Assembly (NCBI GenBank): GCA_016647705.1
Contig: CM028327.1
Span: 11,978,365-12,042,364 of the forward strand
From: Eucommia ulmoides
Lineage: Eukaryota; Streptophyta; Magnoliopsida; Garryales; Eucommiaceae
Length of the DNA: 64,000 nt
Reading direction: 5' to 3'
Below are positions 49,001 through 60,658 of the stretch, piece after piece (position 1 is the stretch's first letter; every line of letters starts with the position of its first letter). Under the pieces are notes generated by a model. The model was not told the DNA's origin. It ran no database searches and worked only from the letters and a program-made list of their open reading frames with translations. The position numbers were made by a program, and so were the translations under genes.

Positions 49001-52000
49001 AGTAGGTTGAAGCTTCAAATCGTGTAAGGGAAAATGCCTAAGACGTCCTGTCGTATAAACGGGTACCTTTCTGTTGGAGGACAACAACAAGAAAGATTGC
49101 ACAAAGAGATTGATTCGGGCGAAACACATGACTGAATAGAATGTCAAATTTTGGTAAGTGACCAACAATTTGGTAGCAGAATCAAATTTCAATGCCCTAT
49201 CGTAGAAATAGGATTTGAGGGACGTAAGAATATGGAGGATACCACGAAAATGGCATGTGTTGGAGATTTGGGTTGAATTCGAGGCCGTTACAAGCGATGT
49301 GGTGGGTGTTGTAGTTCCTTTTCCACCACAAGATGTTGATTCTAGCGAGGCAGTTGCCAGAGAGAATCTGGGTGAATTGATTGAGCCTTCGATTCATCAT
49401 GATCTGGTAATGTGATCCGAGTCATGCTAGATTCACTTGCTCTGAATCCACATCAAACCCATCGGTCTGCGGGAGATCAAATGCACAAGAACCCCTTGCA
49501 GTAGAAAATGCCATAAATGCTAACGACAAACAACATTGCCATGGCACATAAGGTGACAAAACGCCATGCACTTTCTTCTCGAACATACCCTCTTGGTGAA
49601 CTCCCGGAGGAGAACTCTATAATATTTGGAGACCTCGAAGACAGAATAATCCTTGTGGTGGTACCCATTGAAGCACTTGTTGAGGCATTTCTTGGCTATG
49701 CCCGGAACTCTATAATCTCCCTCTCTATTTTTTTTTCTTTTTCTCTTTTTATTTATGATAAAGACAAAAATTAAATAAAAATGAAAAAAATTGGGCAATT
49801 TTGTCTATTTTATCTAACACTTGGATGGAAAATTTATCTTCATTTGTTTTTTAGCATATTTAGTTAACTTAAACTGAAAATGCTAGTTTCTCACTTGTTA
49901 AGATTAGGAGGTAAGTTTTTAAAGTGGAGGGGGTAAAGTGATACTGATTTAAAATACAAAGTGTTAAAAGGCAATTAATCTTTATTATTTTAATTTGTAA
50001 TATTCTCTTAGACGAATTTATTCATGATCATCCAAATCGGAGTTCGTTTTGAGTAGTCAATTTATGTTCCAAAGTTGGTGTTTTGTGTTTAGGGGTTTTT
50101 GTAGTCTTTTTGTCAATTCCGTTAGATTAATGGAATATGTAACTTTCGCACTTCAGCCCAAAGTCTAAAAGGGCGAAGTACTATTTGCAAACTATAGGAG
50201 GGTAAAGAGAAAATGAACCGAAGTACATTTAGGTGAGGTGTAGTTAACCCTGTTCTTATTCACTTCACAGAAATTCCTTACCCGCTTCTCTTCTGAGAAT
50301 TTAAACAATGACAATGACAGTCCTACATGTGGTGCTTTTGTTGCTTTTTCCATATTTTGATGAATATGTCTGCACTTATATCCTTATAGATAGGTACAAA
50401 GATATTTATGCAGCATCTTAAGATGGTGTTTTGATCCTGCTAATATGCTGTTCGATTGTATAATTTAAATGTCTCTTCTATCACTACTTTGATATTGTTG
50501 GGTGCATCCATTGAATGTGATTATTTTACGTATCCGATTTATTTGGTTAGTTATGTTGATTGATGAACTATGCAATTGATTTCTTTCCTTACGTTTTCTA
50601 TAAATTATGTATGATAATTCCTAGGTCACTGGTTCCATAAAGCATGCCCATCTTTATGTTTTAGGGAGTTCCCCTTTATTTGGTGAAGTCTTGAACTCCT
50701 ATGACGTTATTTTTTTTCCATAGTTGGGATCATGATTGTTCATCGAACACTGTTGTCACCATCTTAATTGCAAAATGAAAGCTATGCCTACCAAGTACCA
50801 ACCCTTAGAATTATGTGTCATGAATCTGTTTTCGAGATCTTGCTGGAAAAAAAATAAAAAAAATATAAGAAGTTAGTAGCCTCTTTCTTGGTTATTGTTG
50901 ACTTGAAACTGTTGTGGTATTTATCCATTTATTTTCTTATAACATAGTTGGAAAGAAACCATGTTCTTGTTAGTATTTTTGTGAATAACAAATTAAAAAA
51001 TAATCTCTACAAACATTTCTGTAAGTGTATTACCTATATAAATTATGCTCTTATTTGTTTTGCTGAACTTGGTTTTAGTTAGGTATGATGCAACAGAAAC
51101 TCACTTGGTTGCAGACTTGTCTCAGCAGAAGAGAATTCTTAAGCGTAGGTATTGTGTTTGTTCATAGAAAAAGGATTCCTTTATTTCCTAGATTTGGCAG
51201 CTTAACATATTACATTATCTTTCTTTTGCGGGTTTTCATAATTATCATGCCCATGAAGTCTTATCATGTGGTTTTAAATATCCAGATATTACCTAGTTGA
51301 GAAAGCGAAGGATGCAAACATTATTGGAATCTTGGTGGGAACTCTTGGAGTAGGTATGTTCAGGCCCAATTGTTTTGCATTTTGCTGTTGAGTGAACCAT
51401 GCATTCATGATCATTACTTGTTCTGTTAAGATCCAATGGTCTATTTTTTTGTACTTTATTATCATCCTTTCATTTTCTTACCACGCATACTGCATGTCTC
51501 ACTATGTAACAGTTATGAATGAATCTTGAAAGGTAGGATAGCATTGAAAATGTGTAGTAATGCCTTGCTCACTTTCTTTCTATTCACGCTTAATCCTAAA
51601 CATGGTAGGATGTGACACAGTTGCAATGTGTTTTTTCCTGTTATTTTATTATTGATAGTTGGTTCCACATAATTTTTGTCATTGCTGGTGGTATTACTTC
51701 TGTATCTATTGAAGTGTTGAATGTTGATAACTTTAGTTATGGGTATGATTTTGCTTTTCTTAACTTGATAGTGCGCACATTTTCATTTCTTTGGGATCGG
51801 TAGATATTCATTGATTTCAACGTGGTACTCGTTTTTAATAACGATTCCTATGGGTATTGGAGCGATACTGTTATATAATCATTATAATATGAAAATGATA
51901 TCGCTTCTTGGCGTTCTACAATTGTAAGATTGATGGGGAATAGGAAGTGGTTGGAAGTTAATTAAGGCAATAGTAACAATTTCTTTAAGTACTTATTTAA

Positions 52001-54624
52001 AACTAAAAAAATTAATTTGAAAAGAAAGAATTTTTACATAAAAGAAAAAAAAAAAAAAAATTAAAAAAATCAAGAATTTTTGTATAAAAAAAAATCGCAA
52101 GTGTGTTTGATTGTGTAGAGAGGATATGTTAGTGTTATCCTTGTAAAATGTCGCTTAATCCAAAAGAATTTTGTAGATGGTTGAGAAAATTGAGTGAAGA
52201 AGTCCTGGTCCATTGATCTCTTAAAATATAAAAATTGAAGATCTAAACATCATGTTCACTTATGTCACATTTAGTCGAGTTGAATTTTGATTGATATTTA
52301 TAAGTGTTTCTAGAAGCTATGTGAATATTTCTTTTTTTGTTTTTGAGGTTTGTAGCTTGGACTTAGGTGTAATTACTCCGAGTGAGAGTGTGTTTGAGTG
52401 TCAGAGTAATTCACTCAAACTGGGTGTACGAGTTTGATTCTCATCTAGAAAGAGGATCAAGATTTAGTGGATTGAATTCTCAACAAGAGCTCAGGGGAGT
52501 AGACCTAAGAATAGCTTCTCAAACTACTATAAAATTTTGCATGTCATTGTTTCTGTCCCTTCTTTGTTTGATTGTGTGCTTTTATGCTTGATTTTCGCTA
52601 ATAATCTAAATCAAGATTAAATCTGGTAGAATTTTCAAAAGTTTTAATGTATCCAATTCACCACCTCTCTCAGGTAGTACAGGGATGTTAGGGTCTACAC
52701 CAATAGATTTACTGATGGATGCAAACACAAAATTACAGGTAGACCAAGGAAAGTTATTGACGGATTTAGGATAATATAGAAGATTAGTTAGGAAGCTCAA
52801 TTATTTGACTGTTACCAGACCGTGTATATCCTTCGTAGTCAGTCAGTCAATCAATTTTTAGATCATCCAAGAATGAGTCATTGGGAAGTTGTTGTCCGCA
52901 TTTTTGGATATCTGAAAGGTGCACCAGCATGTGGTATGTTGTATAAGAATCATGGACACACTCATGTAGAGGGATACATGTATGTTGACTGGGCAAGATC
53001 TCTTTCCGATAGAAAATCTACAACAGGCTACTGTGAATTTGTCAGAGGTAATCTAATCTCTTCGAAGAGTAAGCAACTGAGTATGGTGGCCCGATCAAGT
53101 GCCAAATTAGAGTATCGAGCAATGACTTATACCACGTGTGAATTGATTTTGTGGAAGCACATGCTAGAAGAATTTGGGTTTGATCATTCTTCTCCCACGA
53201 GTCTAGTGTGTGATAATCAAGCAACAGTCCACATAGCATCAAACCCAATTTTTTATGAGCGAGCGAAATAGATTGAGTTTGATTGTCACTTCATTTGAGA
53301 GAAACTACTACAGAACTTTATCAACATTGGCATGTTAACAAGTTGGAAGCATACGATATATATGCCTCAACTTTAGGGGGAGTGTTAGATGATAATTTAG
53401 TCTTTATGTTTGTATTAGGGTTTTCATGTACTAGCTGTACAACCCATACTTTATTGTAAATAGGAGGAGAGGTTGGCTGCAATAGTCAAGCCGTTTCATT
53501 TTTTTAATTCTCCTTTACTTTAACAATATGATTAGAGTTAATTAATTTCAATATTTCTAATCAGCATAGGGGTTCTGAAACGACCATGGTGCTCTATTTG
53601 GTCTTTAGGTCCCTAATCAGTAACTCACTTCTCTATTCTTTGTTGTGCTGGAGGGCTAATTGGCCGTGGACTTGGCCAAAGAATTCTCTAAGGACATCTT
53701 TTTTAACAAATGAATTAATTATTTAATTTCAACATTTCTAATCGGCATAGGGGTTCTGAAACGGCCATGGTGATCTATTTGGTCTTTCGGGCCCTAATCA
53801 GTAACTCATTTGTCTATTCTTTGTTGTGCTGGAGGGCTAATTGTTTTCGTTATATAACTTCTTGGCAGCTGGTTACCTTCATATAATTCAGCAGATGAAG
53901 GAGGTGATCACTGGAGCTGGAAAGAAGGCATATACTCTTGTTATGGGGAAACCAAACCCTGCAAAACTTGCTAACTTTCCGGAGGTGCAGTTTTCTGCAT
54001 TCATTATACGATGATTGCATGTGTTGTTAACAGTGACGACAAATTGAAATATTAAATTTGTCTTTGATTTGGCAGTGTGATGTCTTCATTTATGTTTCTT
54101 GCGCCCAAACCGCTCTTCTGGATAGCAAAGAGTTCTTAGCTCCTGTTATTACTCCTTTTGAAGCAATGCTTGCTTTTAATAGGTACTGTTTGTATTACAC
54201 TTCCTGCTTAGAGTTCAATTATTTTTGAGCCAACCACGCATGTGATTATTCATTATTTCTGTTATTGTAGCTTTTCTGTTAGGCTACTGTCTCCGAAAGT
54301 AGTTATATCTTTGAAATAGAATATTCATTCGTTCGACGGCCCTTTCCTACACATGGGGCGGTCTTAAACATGACCTTCATCCAATGATTTGTTTTGCCAA
54401 AAATAATTGCATTTTGTGACTAATGCTCTGATGAATACTTCATAAACTTGGAACAAATTGTATCTATATTGAAGTATATTTGTTTAGGCTTTTGGTTCCG
54501 ATTTTAGAAGATATTTCTGGCAAAATAATTCTTCAAGCTGTACTTTTTGCCTTTTTTTTCAATTTTTCTTTCTTTTTCTTTTTCCTTTTCCTTTTCCTTT
54601 TTTATATCTTTTTTTTTTTTGTTT

Positions 54625-54659
<35 letters not shown>

Positions 54660-55962
54660 ATATTGAAACCTTTTTTTGTTTGTTTGTTACAAGTTTAATT
54701 CATCTACCTTTTCAAATAGTGTGTCAGTGTATCTGTACGTGGTTAATTTCGCTAGATGATAAATTTAGCAGTGTGTTAGTAATAACTAACTGTTTTAAAT
54801 TGTACAAAAGCAGTTAAATGCCTCGAGTAATAGAATTTTCACATTCTAACATGATTGTTGGTTTTTGAAGTTCATTGTTTATAATATTTCTATATATGAC
54901 ATTTATGGGCTTATCTTTTAAAATATAGCCGTTATAGACAATGTTTGAAATCTATATATATTGACCTGCGTTTTTGAGAAAATGCAATCAAGAAGAGTTC
55001 TGAATTAGCCATTTCTAAAAGAGAATCATTTTGCTGAAGTTACATTTGAGAGATTTTTTTTTGAAGTTCTTGATTGAGGCATTCATTATTTTTGTTATCG
55101 GTTTTCGCGTTATACTTTTGTCTATACTGTTTCCAAAGAAACTCCGGTGAGATGTCTCTTATAACTTTACATGCTCTATATTCTGTAACTATGTATATAT
55201 ATTCTTGTTTGAGCTCATATTAATATGTTTTAAGAAAAATCGTTTTCTATCTTTGAATATCGTGAAATATCTTGTGAAACGAAATCTTTTTTTTTTTTTC
55301 TGGTACAATGGTGGGCTTCTTTATAATACTCTAATCTACTTCCATCTTTCTTTGCCTCAATTTAGGTCAGTCATCTTTCTTTCTTTCCCATTACTCCCCA
55401 TTTTTATACATTTTCAGACAACGTCAATGGACTGGTGAATACGTGATGGAATTTCAGGATTTGATTAATTCATCCCCAGTGGAAATAAGAGAGCAGCAGG
55501 AGGAAGCACGATTTTCGTTCCTCAAGGGTGGATATGTCGAAGATTTTGACCTAAAAGGTGCTTCTCCTTCTCTTTGGCTTTCACTTGATTATTTGATTCC
55601 TTGATATAACTATATATAGCCCATTTAATGGAAAAAAAAGAAGCTTCATTTGGCTGCATTTATCTTTCCTCCTTTTCCCTCTATTTTGATGTCTTTTTTT
55701 GGCTCATTCTTAAAAAGAGGATAATGAGGAAGAGATGGATGGAGCTCTTGCTTTGGCGAATATATCACAGAAGGCTCTCCAGGTGCGCGATAATAAAGAT
55801 CCTCAATCTCTAACCAAGGGAACGGTTAGTTCTGGGGCTGAGTTTTTTGCAGCTCGATCTTTCCACGGCCTTGAGATTCATGGCAACAATTCTTCCCCGG
55901 AGCCATTTTTGACCGGCAGAAGTGGTAAGGCTTCAGGTTATGTGGGTGAGAAGACGAAGTGA
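46093..55962 (+). CDS. DPH2: 2-(3-amino-3-carboxypropyl)histidine synthase subunit 2 (DPH2)
   Basis: Ten exons join in phase: 46093-46173, 46410-46633, 46775-46883, 47448-47805, 51079-51148, 51286-51353, 53869-53984, 54076-54182, 55418-55557 and 55718-55962. All introns are GT-AG. The product is 505 residues, close to the usual plant length. With DPH1 it starts diphthamide synthesis on a histidine of elongation factor 2, moving the aminocarboxypropyl group from S-adenosylmethionine through an iron-sulphur cluster in the cytosol. Visible family marks are [14 protein letters not shown] near residue 21, [11 protein letters not shown] (Cys77-Cys78), [14 protein letters not shown] near 290, and [15 protein letters not shown] with Cys351, which correspond to the conserved cluster cysteines. 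The start at 46093 has the context GCCATGG; an in-frame ATG 45 bp upstream is possible. Introns 4 and 6 carry transposons, yet the coding region is intact. Confidence 0.96.
46174..46200 (+). repeat. CT microsatellite at the intron 1 donor of DPH2
   Basis: The run (CT) begins directly in the GT of the intron 1 donor (CAG|GTCTCTCTCT). Length changes here would leave the GT intact but alter the rest of the donor consensus. Confidence 0.7.
48061..50250. mobile_element. Mutator-like element with long inverted ends in DPH2 intron 4
   Basis: About 110 bp at the left (GGGTTAATTACTCTATG onward, with GACTTTGGGTTGAACTGC) are imperfectly inverted at the right, ending GTAGTTAACCC. The inside holds no transposase. 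A second inverted-repeat element is nested in it at 48720-49980. I did not find a clean target duplication, so the superfamily is inferred from the long ends. Confidence 0.62.
48720..49980. mobile_element. Nested inverted-repeat element, possible gene capture
   Basis: The left 110 bp (GGGATAGTTGCCTTTACCGC, then TATCACTTTACCCC and GTGAGAAACTA) recur inverted at the right (TAGTTTCTCAC, GGGGTAAAGTGATA, AGGCAATTAATC). Between them, 48960-49700 is less AT-rich and contains open frames on the minus strand, one with a membrane-like stretch ([20 protein letters not shown], 49668-49477). This could be host sequence carried by the element. I cannot name a source gene. Confidence 0.6.
50251..51078. other. 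Rest of DPH2 intron 4
   Basis: AT-rich intron sequence between the nested elements and exon 5. Nothing else was recognised. Confidence 0.6.
52340..53545 (+). mobile_element. Copia remnant in DPH2 intron 6
   Basis: A U5-like LTR piece (52380-52680) is followed by the last part of reverse transcriptase and RNase H ([30 protein letters not shown]), then a purine tract TTTAGGGGGAG and an LTR start TGTTAGATGATAATTTAG at 53383. It is on the same strand as DPH2, strongly truncated and broken. It lies between exons 6 and 7. Confidence 0.8.
53555..53845. repeat. 181-bp duplication in DPH2 intron 6
   Basis: The segment with AGGGGTTCTGAAACG, TGGTCTTTAGGTCCC and TGTGCTGGAGGGCTAATTG occurs twice with a spacing of 181 bp and few differences. 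The second copy ends about 20 bp before the acceptor of exon 7. Confidence 0.8.
54629..54657 (+). repeat. TG microsatellite in DPH2 intron 8
   Basis: A run of TG about 28 bp long follows T-rich and CTTTTC-rich sequence at 54545-54620. Confidence 0.85.
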
Positions 55963-56021
55963 TTGGAATATGTGTTCGACCTGAGTAGTAAGCCCATATA
56001 TTGGTAGGCAAACAAAAACAG

Positions 56022-56027
56022 AATAAA
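56022..56027 (+). terminator. Likely polyadenylation signal of DPH2
   Basis: AATAAA lies 60 bp after the DPH2 stop codon. It is the first such hexamer downstream. Confidence 0.5.
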
Positions 56028-56329
56028 GCAGGAATTCTTGTAATTCGTGGGCCGACACCAGTTGGTTGCTTGAGCAGAATTCGGTACGAAATGATGATTG
56101 CGTTTTTAATTTGGATGGGTTGAGAATTTATTTATTTTTGTTCCTTACAGAAAATTGAACCGTCGTTTGTTGATAATTTATTTGCTGCAATAGCAATTTT
56201 GTAATTTTATTTGGAGAAAGTTTACACCTGAGAAATCCTTTATCATTTTGACAAATACAAATAATTTTTTTTATATAATATTCGAGAAACTTCATTATCC
56301 TTTTAAGAGATTTTTATTATTTACTACTC

Positions 56330-57310
56330 ACAAGTGGTAGAGTTCACATAAAACAATATCAATGCCTCAATATAAATTTTTAGTTTTTAACGAGCATTCA
56401 CTAAATATTTCTCACTTTTTTTAAAACTACTCTTACTATATGTTATCTAATTTATTTACAACTGATGCAATATTGTAAAAAGTTGTCAAGTGTCCTTACT
56501 AACCCACCTGAAAGTAAACATTAAAAAATAATTCATTTTGTGATCGTTCACGATAAAATGCATAAAAATTAGATTATTTTAATTTATATTTTATTATCTT
56601 CATTCTGATATCCATATCGTTTATTTTTTTAGTGAGAAAAAAATTAAAATTTTATGAACATTCACAGTAGATTAACTTATTAAAATTATATAAATTTAAT
56701 TTATATTTCATCATATTCATTTTGATGTTTATATTGATTATTTTCATTGAATATAATTTAATTATTTATATGTTTTTTTAGCTAAATATAATTTGAGATT
56801 TTGATGTTTATATTGATTATTTTCAGTGAATATAATTTAATTATTTATATGTTTTTTTAGCTAAATATAATTTGAGATGACCCCGTGAAGGATTTTTGGT
56901 AATTATTAATAAAATATTCTATTGTATTAAGTTTTTTGTGCCTTGAACCAATCTAAATAAATTTGTGTTGGGTTAATTGTCTTTGTAAACATTCACTAAG
57001 ACAAAAATATAATTTCGACGTGGAGGTGATTTAGTGAATATTCACTAAATTAAGTTACATTTTTTGTTGGGATAATATATGCGGTAGACTTACACAAAAT
57101 TAAGTAATATTGTTTTTTGGGTAATTCTTTTAGTGAAAATTTACTAAACAAACGATTGTTAATGAAATTGTCTAAGTGAATATTTACTAACTAATATTTT
57201 GTTAGGTTGGTACATTGATTTAGTAAATGTTCACTAAAATAAGTCATATTTTATTAAAGGTAATTAATTCAGTGAACATTCACTAATTAAAATTTTGTAC
57301 CTTTTGGTAT
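56330..57310. repeat. Palindromic GTGAATGTTCAC array, cluster 2
   Basis: About ten imperfect copies of the 18-bp palindrome seen in cluster 1 occur here, for example near 56395, 56655, 56985, 57033, 57133, 57177, 57223 and 57275. The left part matches the right end of cluster 1 in reverse. A 79-bp tandem duplication (GATGTTTATATTGATTATTT at 56724 and 56803), nearly identical between copies, lies inside. No coding region was found. Confidence 0.68.
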
Positions 57311-57663
57311 ATAGGGACAAAATATAGTGAATAAAAAATTAGGGTAGATGATGCAGAATACAATGGTATTAAAAAAATAGAATTGAAAAATATTTAATCA
57401 ATTTTATCCATAGCTATTTTTCTTTTCTTTTTCGGCAATAATTGAATAGTTTTTCTTTTATTTTTTACTTTGTTTAGTTTTTTTAATTAAAGAGAGGGAT
57501 ACCAAAATTTAGCACAAAAATTGACTCCAACTTTTTAACATTTAGCAGCATTTGGAATAAATTAGTGACAATTAAAGAATTTAACGTTAAAAACATATTT
57601 TATTAGTTACTATTTTTTACTTGTTGCTAAACTAATTACCGTCAAAGACCGTTTTTCTCATAG

Positions 57664-59090
57664 TGACTCAAAAGATGTAAAGAGTTTGATTCTCAGTTGG
57701 GAAGAGAATTAAAGATTATTGGAATTAGAACTCTTTATGGGTCTCGGAGGAGTAGACGTAGACAAACATGTATTGTTAAACTAGTATAAATCTGTGTGCC
57801 AAGTGACCCTAATTTTTTTTATGTTGTCTTTGTATGTGGTTGATTGTGTATTTATCTACATAACATTTCCGCTAAATGTATCTAAGTGTTCATATTGATT
57901 ATATTAGAAAAATGATAAATTATTTTGAAGTTTTTAAACTTAATAACCTTTTTTCAAAATCGATCCACTTTACCCTAAATTTTTGGTAGATTTTGGACTA
58001 ACAATTGGCATTTGAGATAAATTGTTCAAATAGGACTACACCCACATAGCATAGGTTATACATTATCTAAAGGACAATCCATGCGTAGGCCACCACTATT
58101 CACCAATAACAACTATGTTTTTCAGAAAGCGAGAATGATCACATTCTTTAATCCACTAGTTAAGAGGCATGCCAAGTCATTAAAAAGGGTCCCCATTGTT
58201 CCTAAGATTCTACACATACCTAAAACTGAAGATGATTTCAATAAGCTTCATTCTATTAATGTCCAAGCTATTAACCTAATATTTTTTTTATATTTAGATG
58301 TAAATGAGTGTAATAGGATCTCAAGTGGCAAGTTGGCAAAGAAATATGTGGGACACACTCGATGTCATGCATAAGGGAACTAATCAGGTGAAAAAATCAA
58401 AGACTAATACATTGATCAATAAGTTTGAGTTGTTCAAAATGAGTGAGGCCAAAACAATCCAAGATATGTACACTCAATTCACTAACATTTACAAAAAAAT
58501 TAAATACCCTAGGAAAAATCGTACTCCATGACTTAAAGGTTGCTAAAGATTTTGAGGTCACTACCCAAGACATGGGAATAAAAAAATGACAGTCATCCAA
58601 TAAGCGAAGATTCTAAACGTGTAAACTATCGATGAGCTATTAAGAATTCTCCTGATGTACGAACCATTAATCAGAGGATGCAAGGAGGAGTCAAACTTAA
58701 ACCGAATGAAAGCACTAGTTCTTAAGGTGTAGAAAGAGAATGACAAATATGATGGTGACGGAGAGAGTTTAGATAACGATAAAAAAGGGCATTCCACTTG
58801 TGACAAGATATTTTTGACAATTTGTAAGGAGATCATTTAAGGGCAAAAAATTGTACAGTCCTAACAAAATAAAATGTTTTAACAATCATAAGACAAGTCA
58901 TCTTCAATTTGATTGTCCAGAATCGAGGGAGAATAAAAGAGCGAAAAATGTCGATTTCGAAAGGAAAATATGAAGACAATGAAATCCACATGAAATAACT
59001 CATAATCTGGCAACTCGGAAATCTCAAGCAATGAGGACGAGTCCAATATGCTTGCCTTGATGGTAAATAACGACAAGGTACAAAGTTTGA
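57664..59090 (+). mobile_element. Copia remnant with LTR end, binding site and gag
   Basis: An LTR end with GAGGAGTAGACGTAGAC and TATAAAT is followed by GGACTAACA and a primer-binding-like ATTGGCATTTGAGA at about 58000. A gag remnant on the plus strand includes MRRPPLFTNNNY, KARMITFFNP, KKSKTNTLINKFELFKM and a zinc-knuckle-like CFNNHKTSHLQFDCP near 58890. The pol region is absent. It is old and much broken, and related to the LTR pieces at 42100-43930. Confidence 0.72.
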
Positions 59091-59464
59091 AAAGTTCTAC
59101 TTCAATTTCTGTGAATTTTTAGGAATTATAGATTAGTAAAATTAGTCCTCTTAAGAAAATAAATATTTATTGAATCATTTTCTACTTATTTAATCATCCA
59201 ATTGAACACTTCAATTTTCAAATTACATTATAGATTTGTGATGTTAGAGACATACTAAATTTAATACAGATTAAATAAATTAGTTTTTACAAATTAGCTT
59301 ATAATGTTTATAAATATGTCGTAATTTACAGAGATATTTAAATTTATATTGTAATTAGTCGTGTTAATTGACAAATTACGTAATTCAATTGTGAAATTAT
59401 CACGACTCATCTTGTAATCCTAGAATGCATCACTTATTATTTTAAGAATAGCCTCTAATCTTTG
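59091..59464. other. AT-rich spacer
   Basis: No gene or repeat was recognised between the Copia remnant and the telomere-like tract. Confidence 0.4.
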
Positions 59465-59860
59465 AAAAACATCTCCTAAAACCTAAACCCAAAAACCTAA
59501 CCCTAAACACTAAACCCTAGACCATAAATCCTAAGCTTAAGTCCATTCATTTTAGATTAAATAACATGTTATTATTTATAGAATATCCCCTAATCTTGCC
59601 ATATTTCTTAAACCCTAAATCCTAAATGCTAAACCCAAGACCCTAAACCCTAACCAACGAACTCTGATCCCTAAACCGTAAATCATAAACCCTTAGGTAG
59701 ACCCTAAACTATAAACCTGAACCCTAAACCATACACCCTAAACCCTAAACACTTAATCCTAAATCCTAAACCCTAAACCCTAGCGCTTGCCACCATGTAC
59801 CCTAAAACCTTAATTCTAAACTCTTTACCCCTAGATCTTTATCCTAAACCCTAATCCTTA
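59465..59860. repeat. Degenerate interstitial telomere-like repeat
   Basis: CCCTAAA and close variants (CCTAAAC, CCCTAAT, CATAAAC) recur many times over 400 bp with a gap near 59540-59600. The plant telomere unit is TTTAGGG, here read on the minus strand. Only a few neighbouring units are perfect, so the tract is old. Confidence 0.75.
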
Positions 59861-60658
59861 AACTTTAAATCTTAATCTTTCAATTAATCTAATAAAAAAT
59901 AAAAAATACATCGTATAATAAATTATTATAAATTACACCTTAATGTATACATGTATTCATTGTCGTCGCTTGAAAATACCAGTGTCACCAGACCAAAAAA
60001 TGGTCCCACCGACTTCTATACTTGTGCCACCACAAGACAAACACATTTGTGATGCCACACAAATAGAACATACACACAATGCGTTGCAAACTCAAATCAT
60101 ACCGGTTTCATCAGATAAAACACCAGTGTGAGCAACATTTCCAGAACAAAAATCAAGTTCAAAAGATAAGTTTCTTGGCACCAATTAAAATACCCGTGTC
60201 ACCAACAATTTTCTTGCAACTTCTGTTAGATGAACTTTAAAAAAAAATTGTTCAATTAACTTTGCAATTTTTCAAATAATTCTTGTAAAAGTAATTCGTG
60301 ATTTTTTAAAATAAAACTTGTAACTTTTCGATCAAATTTTTTTTGGTGACCTACTACCTGCTAGCAAAAAACTACCTAGAAATTCTAACTTTGACCCATC
60401 CAAATCATTTGAATGGAACATAGATGGTTGAAATTGGACCATATGGCACTTAATTGGATATGAATGGCTAAAATTTTCCAAGGTGATCATAGTTTTTGAT
60501 GTGTTAAAAAAAGTAACGAGTAGCCCACGACTTATAACCTAACGGTTATCTAGTATGTCTCCTTAATTCCTACAAACATAGAGCTCATCCTAAGTCAACC
60601 CAAGAAAGTTTGATGAGTAAAGCTCATTTCAAACAAACAAACTTCTTTTGACAATTTA
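59861..60658. other. Non-coding stretch
   Basis: A short open frame at 59943-60131 contains repeated VPP- and PVS-like words and could be an old retroelement linker, but nothing supports it as a gene. Confidence 0.3.
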
